From IMG/VR virus record IMGVR_UViG_3300008107_000029, positions 1 to 64,000 of that record: DNA of 64,000 nucleotides. The stretch is one strand, 5' to 3'. Source of the DNA: a virus. Positions 17,158 through 23,462 of this stretch are shown piece by piece (position 1 is the stretch's first letter; each line of letters opens with the position of its first letter). Made by a program: the position numbers and the translations under genes. The notes under the pieces are model-generated. The model ran no database searches, had not been told where the DNA came from, and saw nothing but the letters and a program-made list of their open reading frames with translations.

Positions 17158-17233
17158 AGTATAACAGACCCCACTGACATTTTGACCTGTTTTTCGGGCG
17201 TGTCGCAGAACTATTTTTGTGATTTACACCACA
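17158..17233 (-). promoter_or_regulatory. Early promoter with ATGTCAG spacer and CRP-like operator
   Basis: Minus-strand GTCAAA (plus 17181-17186), 17 nt beginning ATGTCAGTGGGG, and TATACT (17158-17163). Operator TGTGA-TTTACA-CCACA at 17218-17233, centre 39.5 nt upstream of the -35: exactly one helical turn further than the previous promoter. Confidence 0.75.
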
Positions 17234-17261
17234 TTTTGCCGCCCTAGATCTACCGCCCCCG

Positions 17262-17348
17262 TGTGGCCTACATCACATATGACCTACGTCACAATGTCCG
17301 ATTTACCCCATTTATACCCCTCAAAATGTCAGACCCCTATGTTATACT
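17262..17348 (+). promoter_or_regulatory. Early promoter with two tandem CRP-like half-perfect operators
   Basis: CTCAAA (17320-17325), 17 nt beginning ATGTCAGACCCC, TATACT (17343-17348). Upstream lie TGTGG-CCTACA-TCACA (17262-17277) and TATGA-CCTACG-TCACA (17278-17293), each with one mismatch, then an ATGTCCGATTT element (17294-17304). Confidence 0.75.
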
Positions 17349-17403
17349 TCTAGGTATAGAAGGTTGAAAAAGAAGTAAACCTAACTAAAGAAAGGAAGTC
17401 AAA

Positions 17404-17580
17404 ATGACTTCACTAAATACAATGTGCAAAACGCACAATCCTTTTGTCCCTGCTATCTCTATGGTAGGTGATGACCAATTTACTTTCTGTCAAGATTGTG
17501 AACAAAACATTGAGCGTTGGTATAACGATACTGACCCTGAGCGTCTACCTATGTGGACAGATTGGAAGGTGTCTAAATAA
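17404..17580 (+). CDS. Small Cys-rich protein
   Basis: 58 aa, first gene of the plus operon, with aaaggaag 6 nt before the ATG. A CKTH pair near residue 8 and FCQDC at ~33-37 form a plausible zinc site. Function unknown. Stop and next start overlap (TAATG). Confidence 0.65.
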   Translation: MTSLNTMCKTHNPFVPAISMVGDDQFTFCQDCEQNIERWYNDTDPERLPMWTDWKVSK

Positions 17581-17744
17581 TGAGCACCCTTTATCCTCTA
17601 GTTTCCGTATGTGGAAACTCAACATCTTATGTAGATGCATTTGATGTAAACTATAATCCTCACGGCTCTATCTGCTGTGATAATTGCGAAAGCATTTTGA
17701 TTTGCCGTAAGGCGTGGGACTTTCTATACAAAGGAGTAAAATAA
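17580..17744 (+). CDS. Small Cys-rich protein
   Basis: 54 aa with CCDNC and another Cys before and after it, a possible zinc knuckle. Overlaps neighbours by one base on both sides (TAATG), so translation is coupled along the operon. aaaggag near its end serves the next gene. Confidence 0.6.
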   Translation: MSTLYPLVSVCGNSTSYVDAFDVNYNPHGSICCDNCESILICRKAWDFLYKGVK

Positions 17745-17959
17745 TGAGAGCCTATTCTATTGTAGATTTGCTAGTAGACCAATACTATGCACCAACATCA
17801 TTGCGTCGTAGATACAATGGTGGAATTATAAACTTTGCTGAAAAGCGTGAAGATGTTTATCCACCAGAAGGCTATGAGGCTTTCGCTGTTCGTTATCGTC
17901 CAACAGGTTCACTCAATGACGAGTGGGCAACAGTTGCTGTTAGAATTGAGAATTACTAA
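17744..17959 (+). CDS. Small protein, paralogue of 19357-19560
   Basis: 71 aa. Shares a pattern with the product at 19357: YSIVDLLVDQYY, a Ser-Leu segment, AEK, EGYEAF and a closing TVAVR strand. Probably a compact beta barrel. The ATG follows aaaggag by 7 nt. Duplication within the region suggests a useful but unknown function. Confidence 0.65.
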   Translation: MRAYSIVDLLVDQYYAPTSLRRRYNGGIINFAEKREDVYPPEGYEAFAVRYRPTGSLNDEWATVAVRIENY

Positions 17960-18063
17960 TGAATAATTTTTATCAAACTTTTTTTGTAAGTGGTAATGCA
18001 CTGCTTTGGTTTTCTATGATCTGTTTAGGTTATGGATTTTATTTATTCGTGAAAAGCGAATAA
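17959..18063 (+). CDS. Membrane peptide
   Basis: 34 aa. One hydrophobic helix (ALLWFSMICLGYGFYLFV) followed by KSE. Coupled to the preceding gene through TAATG; last gene of this operon. Confidence 0.55.
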   Translation: MNNFYQTFFVSGNALLWFSMICLGYGFYLFVKSE

Positions 18064-18077
18064 ATTTGCCGCCAAAA

Positions 18078-18163
18078 TGTGATGCATCTCACACCGTTTG
18101 AGCGTCTCAATATATGAAATTACTGGCTAGTAAGTTGAAAATGTCAGCCCCGTATGCTAGACT
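18078..18163 (+). promoter_or_regulatory. Early promoter with perfect CRP-like operator
   Basis: Operator TGTGA-TGCATC-TCACA (18078-18093). TTGAAA (18135-18140), 17 nt beginning ATGTCAGCCCC, TAGACT (18158-18163) with TGC before it. Operator centre is 49.5 nt upstream of the -35. Confidence 0.8.
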
Positions 18164-18210
18164 TACGGAGTAAGAAAGTGAGAAACTCTCACTACGAAAG
18201 GTGGTTCAAT

Positions 18211-18438
18211 ATGAACTTCACACTAAATACGCTCCCTGCGTCATACGCTAATAAAATCGTATGCTGTTTCTGCTCACAATATGCAAATGACTTTTGCAAA
18301 TCTTGTAATGACTACAAGGGTCTAATGACTCTTGCAGAATTTATGTCCTACTATGAAATTTCAGAGTGGGTTGCTGATGAGGCAGATGTAATGTCTGCTA
18401 AATTAGATGAACTTATTTCGAAAGGAGTGTATGCGTAA
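18211..18438 (+). CDS. Small zinc-ribbon-like protein
   Basis: 75 aa from ATG 18211 after aaaggtgg; the longer frame starts within the promoter. CCFC ... CKSC (12-residue gap) gives four Cys in two pairs. The rest is an acidic helical domain (LAEFMSYYEISEWVADEADV). Function unknown. Confidence 0.65.
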   Translation: MNFTLNTLPASYANKIVCCFCSQYANDFCKSCNDYKGLMTLAEFMSYYEISEWVADEADVMSAKLDELISKGVYA

Positions 18439-18581
18439 TGGGATACATTGAAATTTTTAGATTAGATGAAAATGGTGCAGGTTGGGTAGATTTATCTGAC
18501 GCTACACCAGATGAAATGTTCAATATCGAATTAGGGCTACTAAATGAAGGTGCCCTCTTTACTACTAAGGAGAATGACTAA
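18438..18581 (+). CDS. Hypothetical small acidic protein
   Basis: 47 aa (MGYIEIFRLDENG start). Coupled to both neighbours by TAATG overlaps. Beta-hairpin-like start and acidic helix. Unrecognised. Confidence 0.6.
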   Translation: MGYIEIFRLDENGAGWVDLSDATPDEMFNIELGLLNEGALFTTKEND

Positions 18582-18688
18582 TGAACATAGATGAATTCAA
18601 AGCCCACGTTATTGCACAGCGTGAGGCAAGCAAGGCTCAAGCCCTCGCTGCCCTAACTAACAACCTACCTACTAAAGAAAGCAAGTGA
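18581..18688 (+). CDS. Hypothetical short helical peptide
   Basis: 35 aa, alanine-rich amphipathic helix (FKAHVIAQREASKAQALAAL). Starts at the TAATG overlap. No family seen. Confidence 0.5.
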   Translation: MNIDEFKAHVIAQREASKAQALAALTNNLPTKESK

Positions 18689-18692
18689 TACA

Positions 18693-18923
18693 ATGATAAC
18701 TATGAGCACAGATAGAGAAATCTACTTTCAGGCGTTTGCCTATGAGTTAGAACCTGAAGACAACATTGCCTATGGTAATGAAACCTATATTGTAAATGAT
18801 ATTGAAGATGTCCCTAATGGATACATCTTGCACGTAACCGAAACTCAATGGAGTGAAGATACAGAATTATTTATTTCTGATTCTGAAATCCTTGATGTAA
18901 TTGCTCCAGAGGTGGAATACTAA
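18693..18923 (+). CDS. Hypothetical acidic protein
   Basis: 76 aa, strongly acidic, with alternating beta-like segments (AYGNETYIVNDIEDVPNGYILHV). Starts 5 nt after the previous stop. Role unknown. Confidence 0.6.
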   Translation: MITMSTDREIYFQAFAYELEPEDNIAYGNETYIVNDIEDVPNGYILHVTETQWSEDTELFISDSEILDVIAPEVEY

Positions 18924-19075
18924 TGATACTAGATAACGGAACACTAATTGCAATTGTAATTGCACTAACAGCATCTACAACAATGAACGTAATTTTATTT
19001 CGCCAATTGTTTTTGCGTGATCGTCTAATTGTATTTTTGCGAAAGCGTAACAAGGAACTCCAGCCACCTTTTTAG
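18923..19075 (+). CDS. Membrane peptide with basic tail
   Basis: 50 aa: hydrophobic helix (LIAIVIALTASTTMNVILF) then a Arg/Lys-rich tail (RDRLIVFLRKRNKEL). Its final codons form a small CCACC/GGTGG hairpin (19064-19079) that may end the transcript. Confidence 0.6.
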   Translation: MILDNGTLIAIVIALTASTTMNVILFRQLFLRDRLIVFLRKRNKELQPPF

Positions 19076-19136
19076 GTGGTTGAAGTTTCAACTAAATTTA
19101 CCGCCGTGGTCGGGCGTGTCGGATCTATTAAAAAGA

Positions 19137-19212
19137 TGTGAGATTTCTCACAGGAAAAATGTCCGATTTGCACCCTTTACGATTTGATTATCCCTCCAGA
19201 TTTTGCTATAAT
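19137..19212 (+). promoter_or_regulatory. Promoter with perfect CRP-like operator
   Basis: Operator TGTGA-GATTTC-TCACA (19137-19152), centre 39.5 nt before TTGATT (19184-19189). 17-nt spacer lacking the ATGTCAG motif, TGC-TATAAT (19207-19212). An ATGTCCGATTT element sits between operator and -35. No ORF fits before the next promoter, so it is the upstream member of a tandem pair. Confidence 0.75.
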
Positions 19213-19244
19213 ACTCTCATACAACAAAATACAGATTACAAGAG

Positions 19245-19320
19245 TGTGAAGTAAATCACAGAAAAAGTTTTACGACACACCCCCGTAAGTCCCCAAAATG
19301 TCAGACCCCTCTGCTATAAT
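19245..19320 (+). promoter_or_regulatory. Early promoter with perfect CRP-like operator
   Basis: Operator TGTGA-AGTAAA-TCACA (19245-19260), centre 39.5 nt before CCCAAA (19292-19297). 17 nt beginning ATGTCAGACCCC, TGC-TATAAT (19315-19320). Confidence 0.8.
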
Positions 19321-19356
19321 TGCAGGTATCAACAGAAAGAAAGAAGGTGGCATACA

Positions 19357-19560
19357 ATGTCAGCCAATGTCTATACAATCCAAGACCTACTCGTAGGAAC
19401 ACACTATCGTTCCCGTTCTCTCGAAGGTGAAATCATAAGTGCAGAAAAGCACCCTCACGCCGTATGGTATGAAGGTTGCGACTCTTACCTTGTAGAAGTG
19501 AAGCCTACTATTGGCTACGGATACAAGTATCGCACAGTAGCCGTAAAGGTAGATGAGTGA
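19357..19560 (+). CDS. Small protein, paralogue of 17744-17959
   Basis: 67 aa, with the same skeleton as the 17744 product: YTIQDLLVGTHY, SLEGEI, AEK, then RTVAVKV at the end. aagaaggtgg ribosome site 10 nt upstream. Both copies follow ATGTCAG-type promoters, so an operon unit was duplicated. Confidence 0.65.
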   Translation: MSANVYTIQDLLVGTHYRSRSLEGEIISAEKHPHAVWYEGCDSYLVEVKPTIGYGYKYRTVAVKVDE

Positions 19561-19571
19561 TAAATTCAGTT

Positions 19572-19715
19572 ATGATTATTGAGTGCCAATCTTGTGATGG
19601 TCGTGGGCTTGTCTTTCTAGGAGATAACAACGACTACGCAATCGAACCTTGTGAGTGTGTCTTACAAGATAATGAAACAGAATTGTTGTCAGACCCCTCT
19701 GATACAATACAATAA
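19572..19715 (+). CDS. Small zinc-finger protein, DnaJ-like knuckle
   Basis: 47 aa with CQSCDGRG near the start and CEC later, recalling the C-x2-C-x-G-x-G zinc repeats of DnaJ. No ribosome site is evident. The last ~10 codons overlap the promoter of the next gene. Confidence 0.55.
   Translation: MIIECQSCDGRGLVFLGDNNDYAIEPCECVLQDNETELLSDPSDTIQ
19680..19708 (+). promoter_or_regulatory. Early promoter, weak -35, motif spacer
   Basis: TGTCAGACCCC spacer motif followed by TGA-TACAAT (19703-19708). The position of the -35 reads GAATTG, a poor match, so expression may depend on the extended -10. No CRP-like site upstream. It lies inside the end of gene 19572-19715. Confidence 0.6.
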
Positions 19716-19740
19716 CCAACCAAACAGAAAAGAGAAAAAA

Positions 19741-19899
19741 ATGACAAACGCAACATACAATGTGGGAGATACTTTCACAACACAGAAGTCAGGTATCACA
19801 GGAACAATTACAGAAATTGTATCCCAAGATAATGGCAACACAAGAGTCAAACTAGATGTCAATGGCTCAGAGCGTTGGACTACTTTCTCAGTAAAGTAA
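19741..19899 (+). CDS. Small beta-barrel protein, paralogue of 20167-20337
   Basis: 52 aa from ATG 19741; the longer frame begins upstream of the promoter. Pattern YNVGDTFTTQKSGITGTI and a later TRVKL strand are shared with the next such protein. It looks like a small SH3/KOW-type barrel. Role unknown. Confidence 0.6.
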   Translation: MTNATYNVGDTFTTQKSGITGTITEIVSQDNGNTRVKLDVNGSERWTTFSVK

Positions 19900-19925
19900 A
19901 TTTAGCACTACGCTAAAGCAACTAT

Positions 19926-19950
19926 CCTGAGTAAGATACAAAACTGCTCA
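19926..19950 (+). ncRNA. CCTGAG/GCTC stem-loop, copy 1
   Basis: CCTGAGTA ... AAAACTGCTCA: 5-bp stem GAGTA/TGCTC (with one G-U) around an A-rich loop. One of six related elements in the window. Confidence 0.5.
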
Positions 19951-19984
19951 CCAGGAACTTACAAACGCAATCCGTATTCTCAAA

Positions 19985-20044
19985 ATGACAGATGAGGAAG
20001 TTGTAAGCACAAGCACTTACAATGCTATTGCTCGTTATCTGTAA
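19985..20044 (+). CDS. Possible short peptide or gene remnant
   Basis: 19 codons (MTDEEVVSTSTYNAIARYL). The frame is open upstream for another ~17 codons without an ATG or GTG (ELTNAIRILK precedes), and no ribosome site is seen. It could be the end of a decayed gene. The rest of the 19900-20166 gap holds two stem-loops and a TTTAGC/GCTAAA hairpin. Confidence 0.3.
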   Translation: MTDEEVVSTSTYNAIARYL

Positions 20045-20112
20045 TTAGATAATCGAAACAGGGACAGTTTCTAGAGTGTTCTAGTCCAATGTCGTAAGTA
20101 AGAACTCTACAA

Positions 20113-20137
20113 CCTGAGCAAGTTGTGAAAAGGCTCA
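20113..20137 (+). ncRNA. CCTGAG/GCTC stem-loop, copy 2
   Basis: CCTGAGCA ... GAAAAGGCTCA in the leader of gene 20167-20337: 4-bp stem GAGC/GCTC with A-rich loop. Confidence 0.5.
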
Positions 20138-20166
20138 ACCCCAAACTACTACCAAAGGAAAAACAA

Positions 20167-20337
20167 ATGACACTATCAGGATACACTTACCAAGTTGGAG
20201 ATTTATTTACAACAAGTAAGACAGGCGTTACAGGCAGAATTTATTCTTTTGCACCTGTAAGCAAAACAGTTACTCGTGTTGGATTACAATTAGCAAACGG
20301 ATCAAAACGATTTGCAATGGTAAAAACATCTAAGTAA
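20167..20337 (+). CDS. Small beta-barrel protein, paralogue of 19741-19899
   Basis: 56 aa from ATG 20167 behind aaagga. Shares YQVGDLFTTSKTGVTGRI and a TRVGLQL strand with its paralogue. Followed by a long-loop hairpin at 20341-20387. Confidence 0.6.
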   Translation: MTLSGYTYQVGDLFTTSKTGVTGRIYSFAPVSKTVTRVGLQLANGSKRFAMVKTSK

Positions 20338-20340
20338 AAT

Positions 20341-20387
20341 TATTTGGGAGTGGGTTTCAAACTAACCTAGGTGCCTCCTCCCAAATA
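20341..20387 (+). terminator. Hairpin after 20167-20337
   Basis: 10-bp stem (20341-20350 with 20378-20387) followed by a T-rich run (atatttcg). Loop is long (27 nt). Probable terminator. Confidence 0.55.
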
Positions 20388-20462
20388 TTTCGCCAGGCTG
20401 ATTAGGGCGATTATAAAAATACTATAGAGCACAGTTCACACCAACTGCAAGAGGTGTAAATT

Positions 20463-20487
20463 CCTGAGCAAGAATCAAAAAGGCTCA
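20463..20487 (+). ncRNA. CCTGAG/GCTC stem-loop, copy 3
   Basis: CCTGAGCAAG ... AAAAAGGCTCA, followed by a self-complementary AATTGTCGACAATT (about 20491-20506). No gene lies between this element and the promoter at 20574. Confidence 0.5.
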
Positions 20488-20547
20488 CTTTGCAATTGTC
20501 GACAATTTGCCGCCCCCACGCAGTCGGGCGTGTCGTAATTACGAGGA

Positions 20548-20602
20548 TGTGAGATTTATCACAGGAATTTGAGTTGACACGGCTGAGTTATTTTGCTATA
20601 AT
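20548..20602 (+). promoter_or_regulatory. Strong promoter with close CRP-like operator
   Basis: Operator TGTGA-GATTTA-TCACA (20548-20563), centre only 18.5 nt before the consensus TTGACA (20574-20579). 17 nt, then TGC-TATAAT (20597-20602). The spacer lacks the ATGTCAG motif. The ATG at 20610 lies 7 nt after the -10, so the mRNA is probably leaderless. Confidence 0.8.
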
Positions 20603-20609
20603 TGCAAGT

Positions 20610-20750
20610 ATGAATCACAAGACTAAAAAGGATAAAGAAGCCTTACGTAGGCTTATGGAGTTGCGTAGGTGCAATGCCTCATCCCCTATAAAGTCTAAGA
20701 AAGTTTATTCTAGAAAGAATAAGCATAAATGTCAGTCCCCCCTGATATAA
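20610..20750 (+). CDS. Small basic protein, leaderless
   Basis: 46 aa, about one third Lys/Arg, with two Cys. No ribosome site; the ATG is 7 nt after TATAAT. A nucleic-acid-binding role is possible from charge alone. Its last codons contain the next promoter. Confidence 0.6.
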   Translation: MNHKTKKDKEALRRLMELRRCNASSPIKSKKVYSRKNKHKCQSPLI

Positions 20751-20751
20751 T
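20723..20751 (+). promoter_or_regulatory. Early promoter, motif spacer, weak -35
   Basis: GCATAA (20723-20728), 17 nt beginning ATGTCAGTCCCC, TGA-TATAAT (20746-20751). No CRP-like site upstream. Confidence 0.65.
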
Positions 20752-20782
20752 CTAAACCTACCAAGTTAGAAAGAAGGCCCCT

Positions 20783-20908
20783 ATGGAATACAACGATGAG
20801 TTCTATGATAAACTCTATGAGCAAGGCTATGAGGTTATGAATGATATAAACTCTTGCTATTGCACTAACTACTCTATCTGCACTGAATGCACTAAGGGGT
20901 ATAACTAA
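20783..20908 (+). CDS. Small Cys-rich protein
   Basis: 41 aa, acidic first half, then CYC and CTEC (four Cys within 12 residues), a possible zinc knuckle. agaaagaagg precedes the ATG. Coupled to the next frame by TAATG. Confidence 0.6.
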   Translation: MEYNDEFYDKLYEQGYEVMNDINSCYCTNYSICTECTKGYN

Positions 20909-21346
20909 TGACTAAACTACTACGCTCTAAAGATAGGAAAGTAACTAATGCCGTCTCCCCTAATGGAAAAACAGCAACAATTGCCAACACTTTCGGTCTA
21001 CCTGCTGGAAAGGCTTGTTCAATTTTGGGTCTATACTCGTGTAAAGTCTGCAGCCCTCATCCTAAAAGATATTCCTAATCTATCTCTCTACTATTCTACT
21101 GATAGTGAGAATGTTGAGATTGGAAAAGATTTATCTAATGAGCACAATATCAAGTTAGCCTACCTTGCTAAGACATTTGACATAGGCAAGGCAGATATGC
21201 TAGAATTGGTCAACAAGACAGCCGTCCGTTGTCCTGAAAACAATAAGAAAATTCCACTAATATCTACGAATGGTAGTGCGTGTGTCTCGTGTGGGCAATG
21301 CGTATTCCAACGCAATGATATTTTATTTAGTGCAACTAAGAAATAG
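20908..21346 (+). pseudogene. Broken phage gene: N- and C-terminal parts in different frames
   Basis: Frame 1 (20908-21078, 56 codons) starts properly after the previous stop and contains NTFGLPAGKAC, a motif I know from a phage protein family with later Cys clusters, before drifting to a stop. A second frame (from about 20990 to 21346) then reads FWVYTRVKS, NLSLYYSTDSEN and a terminal CVSCGQC, which look like the later parts of the same family. The ~100 residues expected between them seem missing. The simplest reading is an internal deletion with a frame change. An alternative is that the second frame is expressed alone from ATG 20948. Confidence 0.55.
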
Positions 21347-21353
21347 GAGCAAC

Positions 21354-21425
21354 GTGTATCAACTAACAATTGGCACTTTAATTTTATTTATGATTTGTTT
21401 TTGGCTAGCAGAAAAGTTATTCTAA
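21354..21425 (+). CDS. Very short membrane peptide
   Basis: 23 aa from GTG with aggag 5 nt before it; nearly all hydrophobic (LTIGTLILFMICFWLA). Stop overlaps the next ATG (TAATG). Confidence 0.4.
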   Translation: MYQLTIGTLILFMICFWLAEKLF

Positions 21426-21577
21426 TGATAAATCAAAAATGTTTAAACTGTCCTCAGCCTATGTATCTTGAAGGTTACATTGAAGATGATATTCCGTTAT
21501 GTCATTCTTGCTATAGTGATCACACTCTAGTTAAATATGGATACACGGATGAAGATTTTTTAATGGGCACCTGCTAG
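21425..21577 (+). CDS. Zinc-ribbon protein
   Basis: 50 aa with CLNC and CHSC separated by ~20 residues, a simple zinc ribbon, and an acidic tail. Start is the coupled ATG 21425. Function unknown. Confidence 0.65.
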   Translation: MINQKCLNCPQPMYLEGYIEDDIPLCHSCYSDHTLVKYGYTDEDFLMGTC

Positions 21578-21593
21578 ATCGGGCCAGCCGCCC

Positions 21594-21613
21594 CTATCCA
21601 CAGGTTATCCACA
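21594..21613 (+). other. Two DnaA-box-like sites
   Basis: CTATCCACA (21594-21602) and consensus TTATCCACA (21605-21613), 11 bp apart, opposite in direction to the array at 27269. They lie directly upstream of the CRP-like operator of the next promoter, so host DnaA may influence it. Confidence 0.5.
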
Positions 21614-21625
21614 GGTTTACGAGGA

Positions 21626-21700
21626 TGTGATTTTTCTCACAGGAATAAATCGGACATTTCAAGGATTGGATTTGATAATGTCAGCCCGTTCTGTTATACT
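21626..21700 (+). promoter_or_regulatory. Early promoter with perfect CRP-like operator
   Basis: Operator TGTGA-TTTTTC-TCACA (21626-21641), centre 38.5 nt before TTGATA (21672-21677). 17 nt beginning ATGTCAGCCCG, TATACT (21695-21700). Drives the DUF932 gene. Confidence 0.8.
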
Positions 21701-21732
21701 TGGGGTAACAACAACAGAAAGGCAATAAATAT

Positions 21733-22734
21733 ATGGCTCATTTACTAGAAGAAGGTTCAAACGGCGAAGTTGCATTTGCATCATTGCGTGAACCTGCTTG
21801 GCACAATCTTGGAACAGTGTTTCAAGATGAGGTTACAACATCAGAAATGTTAGACCTTGCACATTTGTCAAATTGGAATGTGCGTCTTGAAGATGTAATT
21901 CTACCAGACACTTACACATCTGTCAAAAACAATTTTATGGTTGTTCGCAACAATCCATTTGAAGATAACCAAAATGATGTTTTGGGAATTGTTGGAGATA
22001 GATACAATGTAGTTCAGAATGAAGATTTATTTTCATTCGGTGATTCAATTCTTGATGGTGGAGGCGTGTGGGAAACTGCTGGCTCAATCAAAAAGGGAAC
22101 AGTTGTATTTGGTGCTCTTGCATTGGATAAGACAATCACTCTTGATGCACAAGGGGCAAACGACCAGACAAAAACTTATTTGCTATTGCACACATCACAC
22201 GATGGTTCTGTGTCAATTCAAGCAAGCATCACACCTGTTCGTGTTGTCTGCCAAAATACACTAAACCTTGCATTGCGTAGTGTAAAGCAATCATTCAAAA
22301 TTCGTCATACACAATCTGCTGACGGAAAAGTTGCTGCTGCTCGTGAGGCTCTTGGAATGTCATTTGCCTATATGGACACATTTGAAAAGGAAGCACAGGC
22401 ATTGTATCAAAAGTCAATGACCGAAGCAGAATTTATCAAAATCGTAAACACCATTTACCCTAAGCCTGAAAAAGATGCAAAAGGCTCTTTCAAGAAATGG
22501 GAAAACAAAATGGTTTCATTGCAAGAAATTCTTGCATCACCTACTAATGCAAACATTCAAGGCACAGCGTGGGCAGGACTCAATGCACTCACTGAGCGTT
22601 TAGATTGGTATCGCACATCTCGTGGTGGCAACAGCGAAAACACATTTGCATCTGCATCTGGTTTTGACCCTGTTATCAACGCAGAGAAAAATAAAATTTA
22701 CCAAACTGTAAAAGCATTTGCAGCGAGTAAATAA
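21733..22734 (+). CDS. DUF932 (phage/plasmid-like) protein
   Basis: 333 aa, the typical length of the DUF932/TIGR03299 family carried by phages and plasmids. Landmarks are EPAWHNLGTVF near the start, then YNVVQNEDLF, LLLHTSHDGS, TPVRVVCQNTLNLAL and a KIRHTQS segment. The biochemical role is not established; association with DNA replication or repair on mobile elements is often inferred. It is by far the largest gene of the early region and has its own promoter and a following terminator-like hairpin, suggesting importance early in infection. Confidence 0.85.
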   Translation: MAHLLEEGSNGEVAFASLREPAWHNLGTVFQDEVTTSEMLDLAHLSNWNVRLEDVILPDTYTSVKNNFMVVRNNPFEDNQNDVLGIVGDRYNVVQNEDLFSFGDSILDGGGVWETAGSIKKGTVVFGALALDKTITLDAQGANDQTKTYLLLHTSHDGSVSIQASITPVRVVCQNTLNLALRSVKQSFKIRHTQSADGKVAAAREALGMSFAYMDTFEKEAQALYQKSMTEAEFIKIVNTIYPKPEKDAKGSFKKWENKMVSLQEILASPTNANIQGTAWAGLNALTERLDWYRTSRGGNSENTFASASGFDPVINAEKNKIYQTVKAFAASK

Positions 22735-22743
22735 AAATAAATT

Positions 22744-22768
22744 CCTGAGCAAGAATTGAAACTGCTCA
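22744..22768 (+). ncRNA. CCTGAG/GCTC stem-loop, copy 4
   Basis: CCTGAGCAAG ... GAAACTGCTCA, 10 nt after the DUF932 stop and just before the hairpin at 22773. Confidence 0.5.
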
Positions 22769-22772
22769 CTCT

Positions 22773-22804
22773 AAATATTTATGCGTGATCGTGCATAAAT
22801 ATTT
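22773..22804 (+). terminator. Perfect 12-bp hairpin
   Basis: Arms 22773-22784 and 22793-22804 (AAATATTTATGC and complement), 8-nt loop. Followed by TTGGGGG rather than a U-tract. It ends the DUF932 transcript or protects its 3' end. Confidence 0.6.
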
Positions 22805-22817
22805 GGGGGCGGTAAAA

Positions 22818-22882
22818 TGTGACCAACATCACACGGTTACTATTAAGTAGGATTTGAAAATGTCGCAGGAATTTGCTATAAT
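22818..22882 (+). promoter_or_regulatory. Early promoter with perfect CRP-like operator
   Basis: Operator TGTGA-CCAACA-TCACA (22818-22833), centre 28.5 nt before TTGAAA (22854-22859). 17 nt beginning ATGTCGCAGG (variant motif), TGC-TATAAT (22877-22882). Confidence 0.8.
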
Positions 22883-22913
22883 TGCACCATAACCTAACAG
22901 AAAGAGGCCCCCT

Positions 22914-23330
22914 ATGGACCAGACGCCAGACCAGCACTATATGACACGAGAGTTTCTTGAAGGACAGATTGTTCAGTTTCAAGAAATAATCAAAAGCAAA
23001 GATGAGCACATTCAGCGTGTAACACAACGTGATTATGCAACTGCTGCAAACCTACAGACTATGCGTGATAAGATGCACGAATGGACTATGAAGGAATTAG
23101 AAGACAATGGTATCACAGAATCACAGGCAGAGGAAATTGCTGAGATTTGTGGATTCGAATTGTCTAAGGAAGTTGAAGTTGAAGTAACTGTTACTTACAA
23201 TATGACTTTGCAACTTGCTCACAATGAAGAAGCAGAAGATGTAGTAAATGACATTGACTTTGAAGCAATTTCATACGACACTGACAAAGTAAGTTGGATA
23301 TCAGCCTCAATAGATAGAATAGATATTTAG
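22914..23330 (+). CDS. Hypothetical coiled-coil protein
   Basis: 138 aa. Residues ~15-50 form a coiled coil (FLEGQIVQFQEIIKSKDEHIQ), then a helix (TMKELEDNGITESQAEEIAEI), then a beta segment (KEVEVEVTVTYNM) and an acidic end. It resembles small dimerising phage proteins of unknown function. A purine-rich site (agaaagagg) precedes the ATG. Single-gene unit before the tRNA. Confidence 0.6.
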   Translation: MDQTPDQHYMTREFLEGQIVQFQEIIKSKDEHIQRVTQRDYATAANLQTMRDKMHEWTMKELEDNGITESQAEEIAEICGFELSKEVEVEVTVTYNMTLQLAHNEEAEDVVNDIDFEAISYDTDKVSWISASIDRIDI

Positions 23331-23349
23331 TAGGGGGCTACTAATAAAT

Positions 23350-23374
23350 CCTGAGCACGATTCAAAACTGCTCT
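23350..23374 (+). ncRNA. CCTGAG/GCTC stem-loop, copy 5
   Basis: CCTGAGCACG ... AAAACTGCTC ends 4 nt before the tRNA-Arg. It could mark a processing site in the tRNA precursor. Confidence 0.5.
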
Positions 23375-23377
23375 TTG

Positions 23378-23449
23378 CCCCTTATAACTCAGAGGAAGAG
23401 TCAACGGTTTCTACCCGTTTGGTCGGAGGTTCGAATCCTTCTAAGGGGA
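23378..23449 (+). tRNA. tRNA-Arg (UCU)
   Basis: 72 nt. Acceptor CCCCTTA pairs fully with TAAGGGG, D stem ACTC/GAGT, anticodon stem AACGG/CCGTT with loop TTTCTAC (anticodon TCT, reads AGA/AGG), and T arm GGAGG-TTCGAAT-CCTTC with one G-U. Discriminator A, CCA not encoded. AGA is a natural need of an AT-rich phage, so it probably supplements the host pool. Confidence 0.9.
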
Positions 23450-23462
23450 CTTTACCGCCCGA

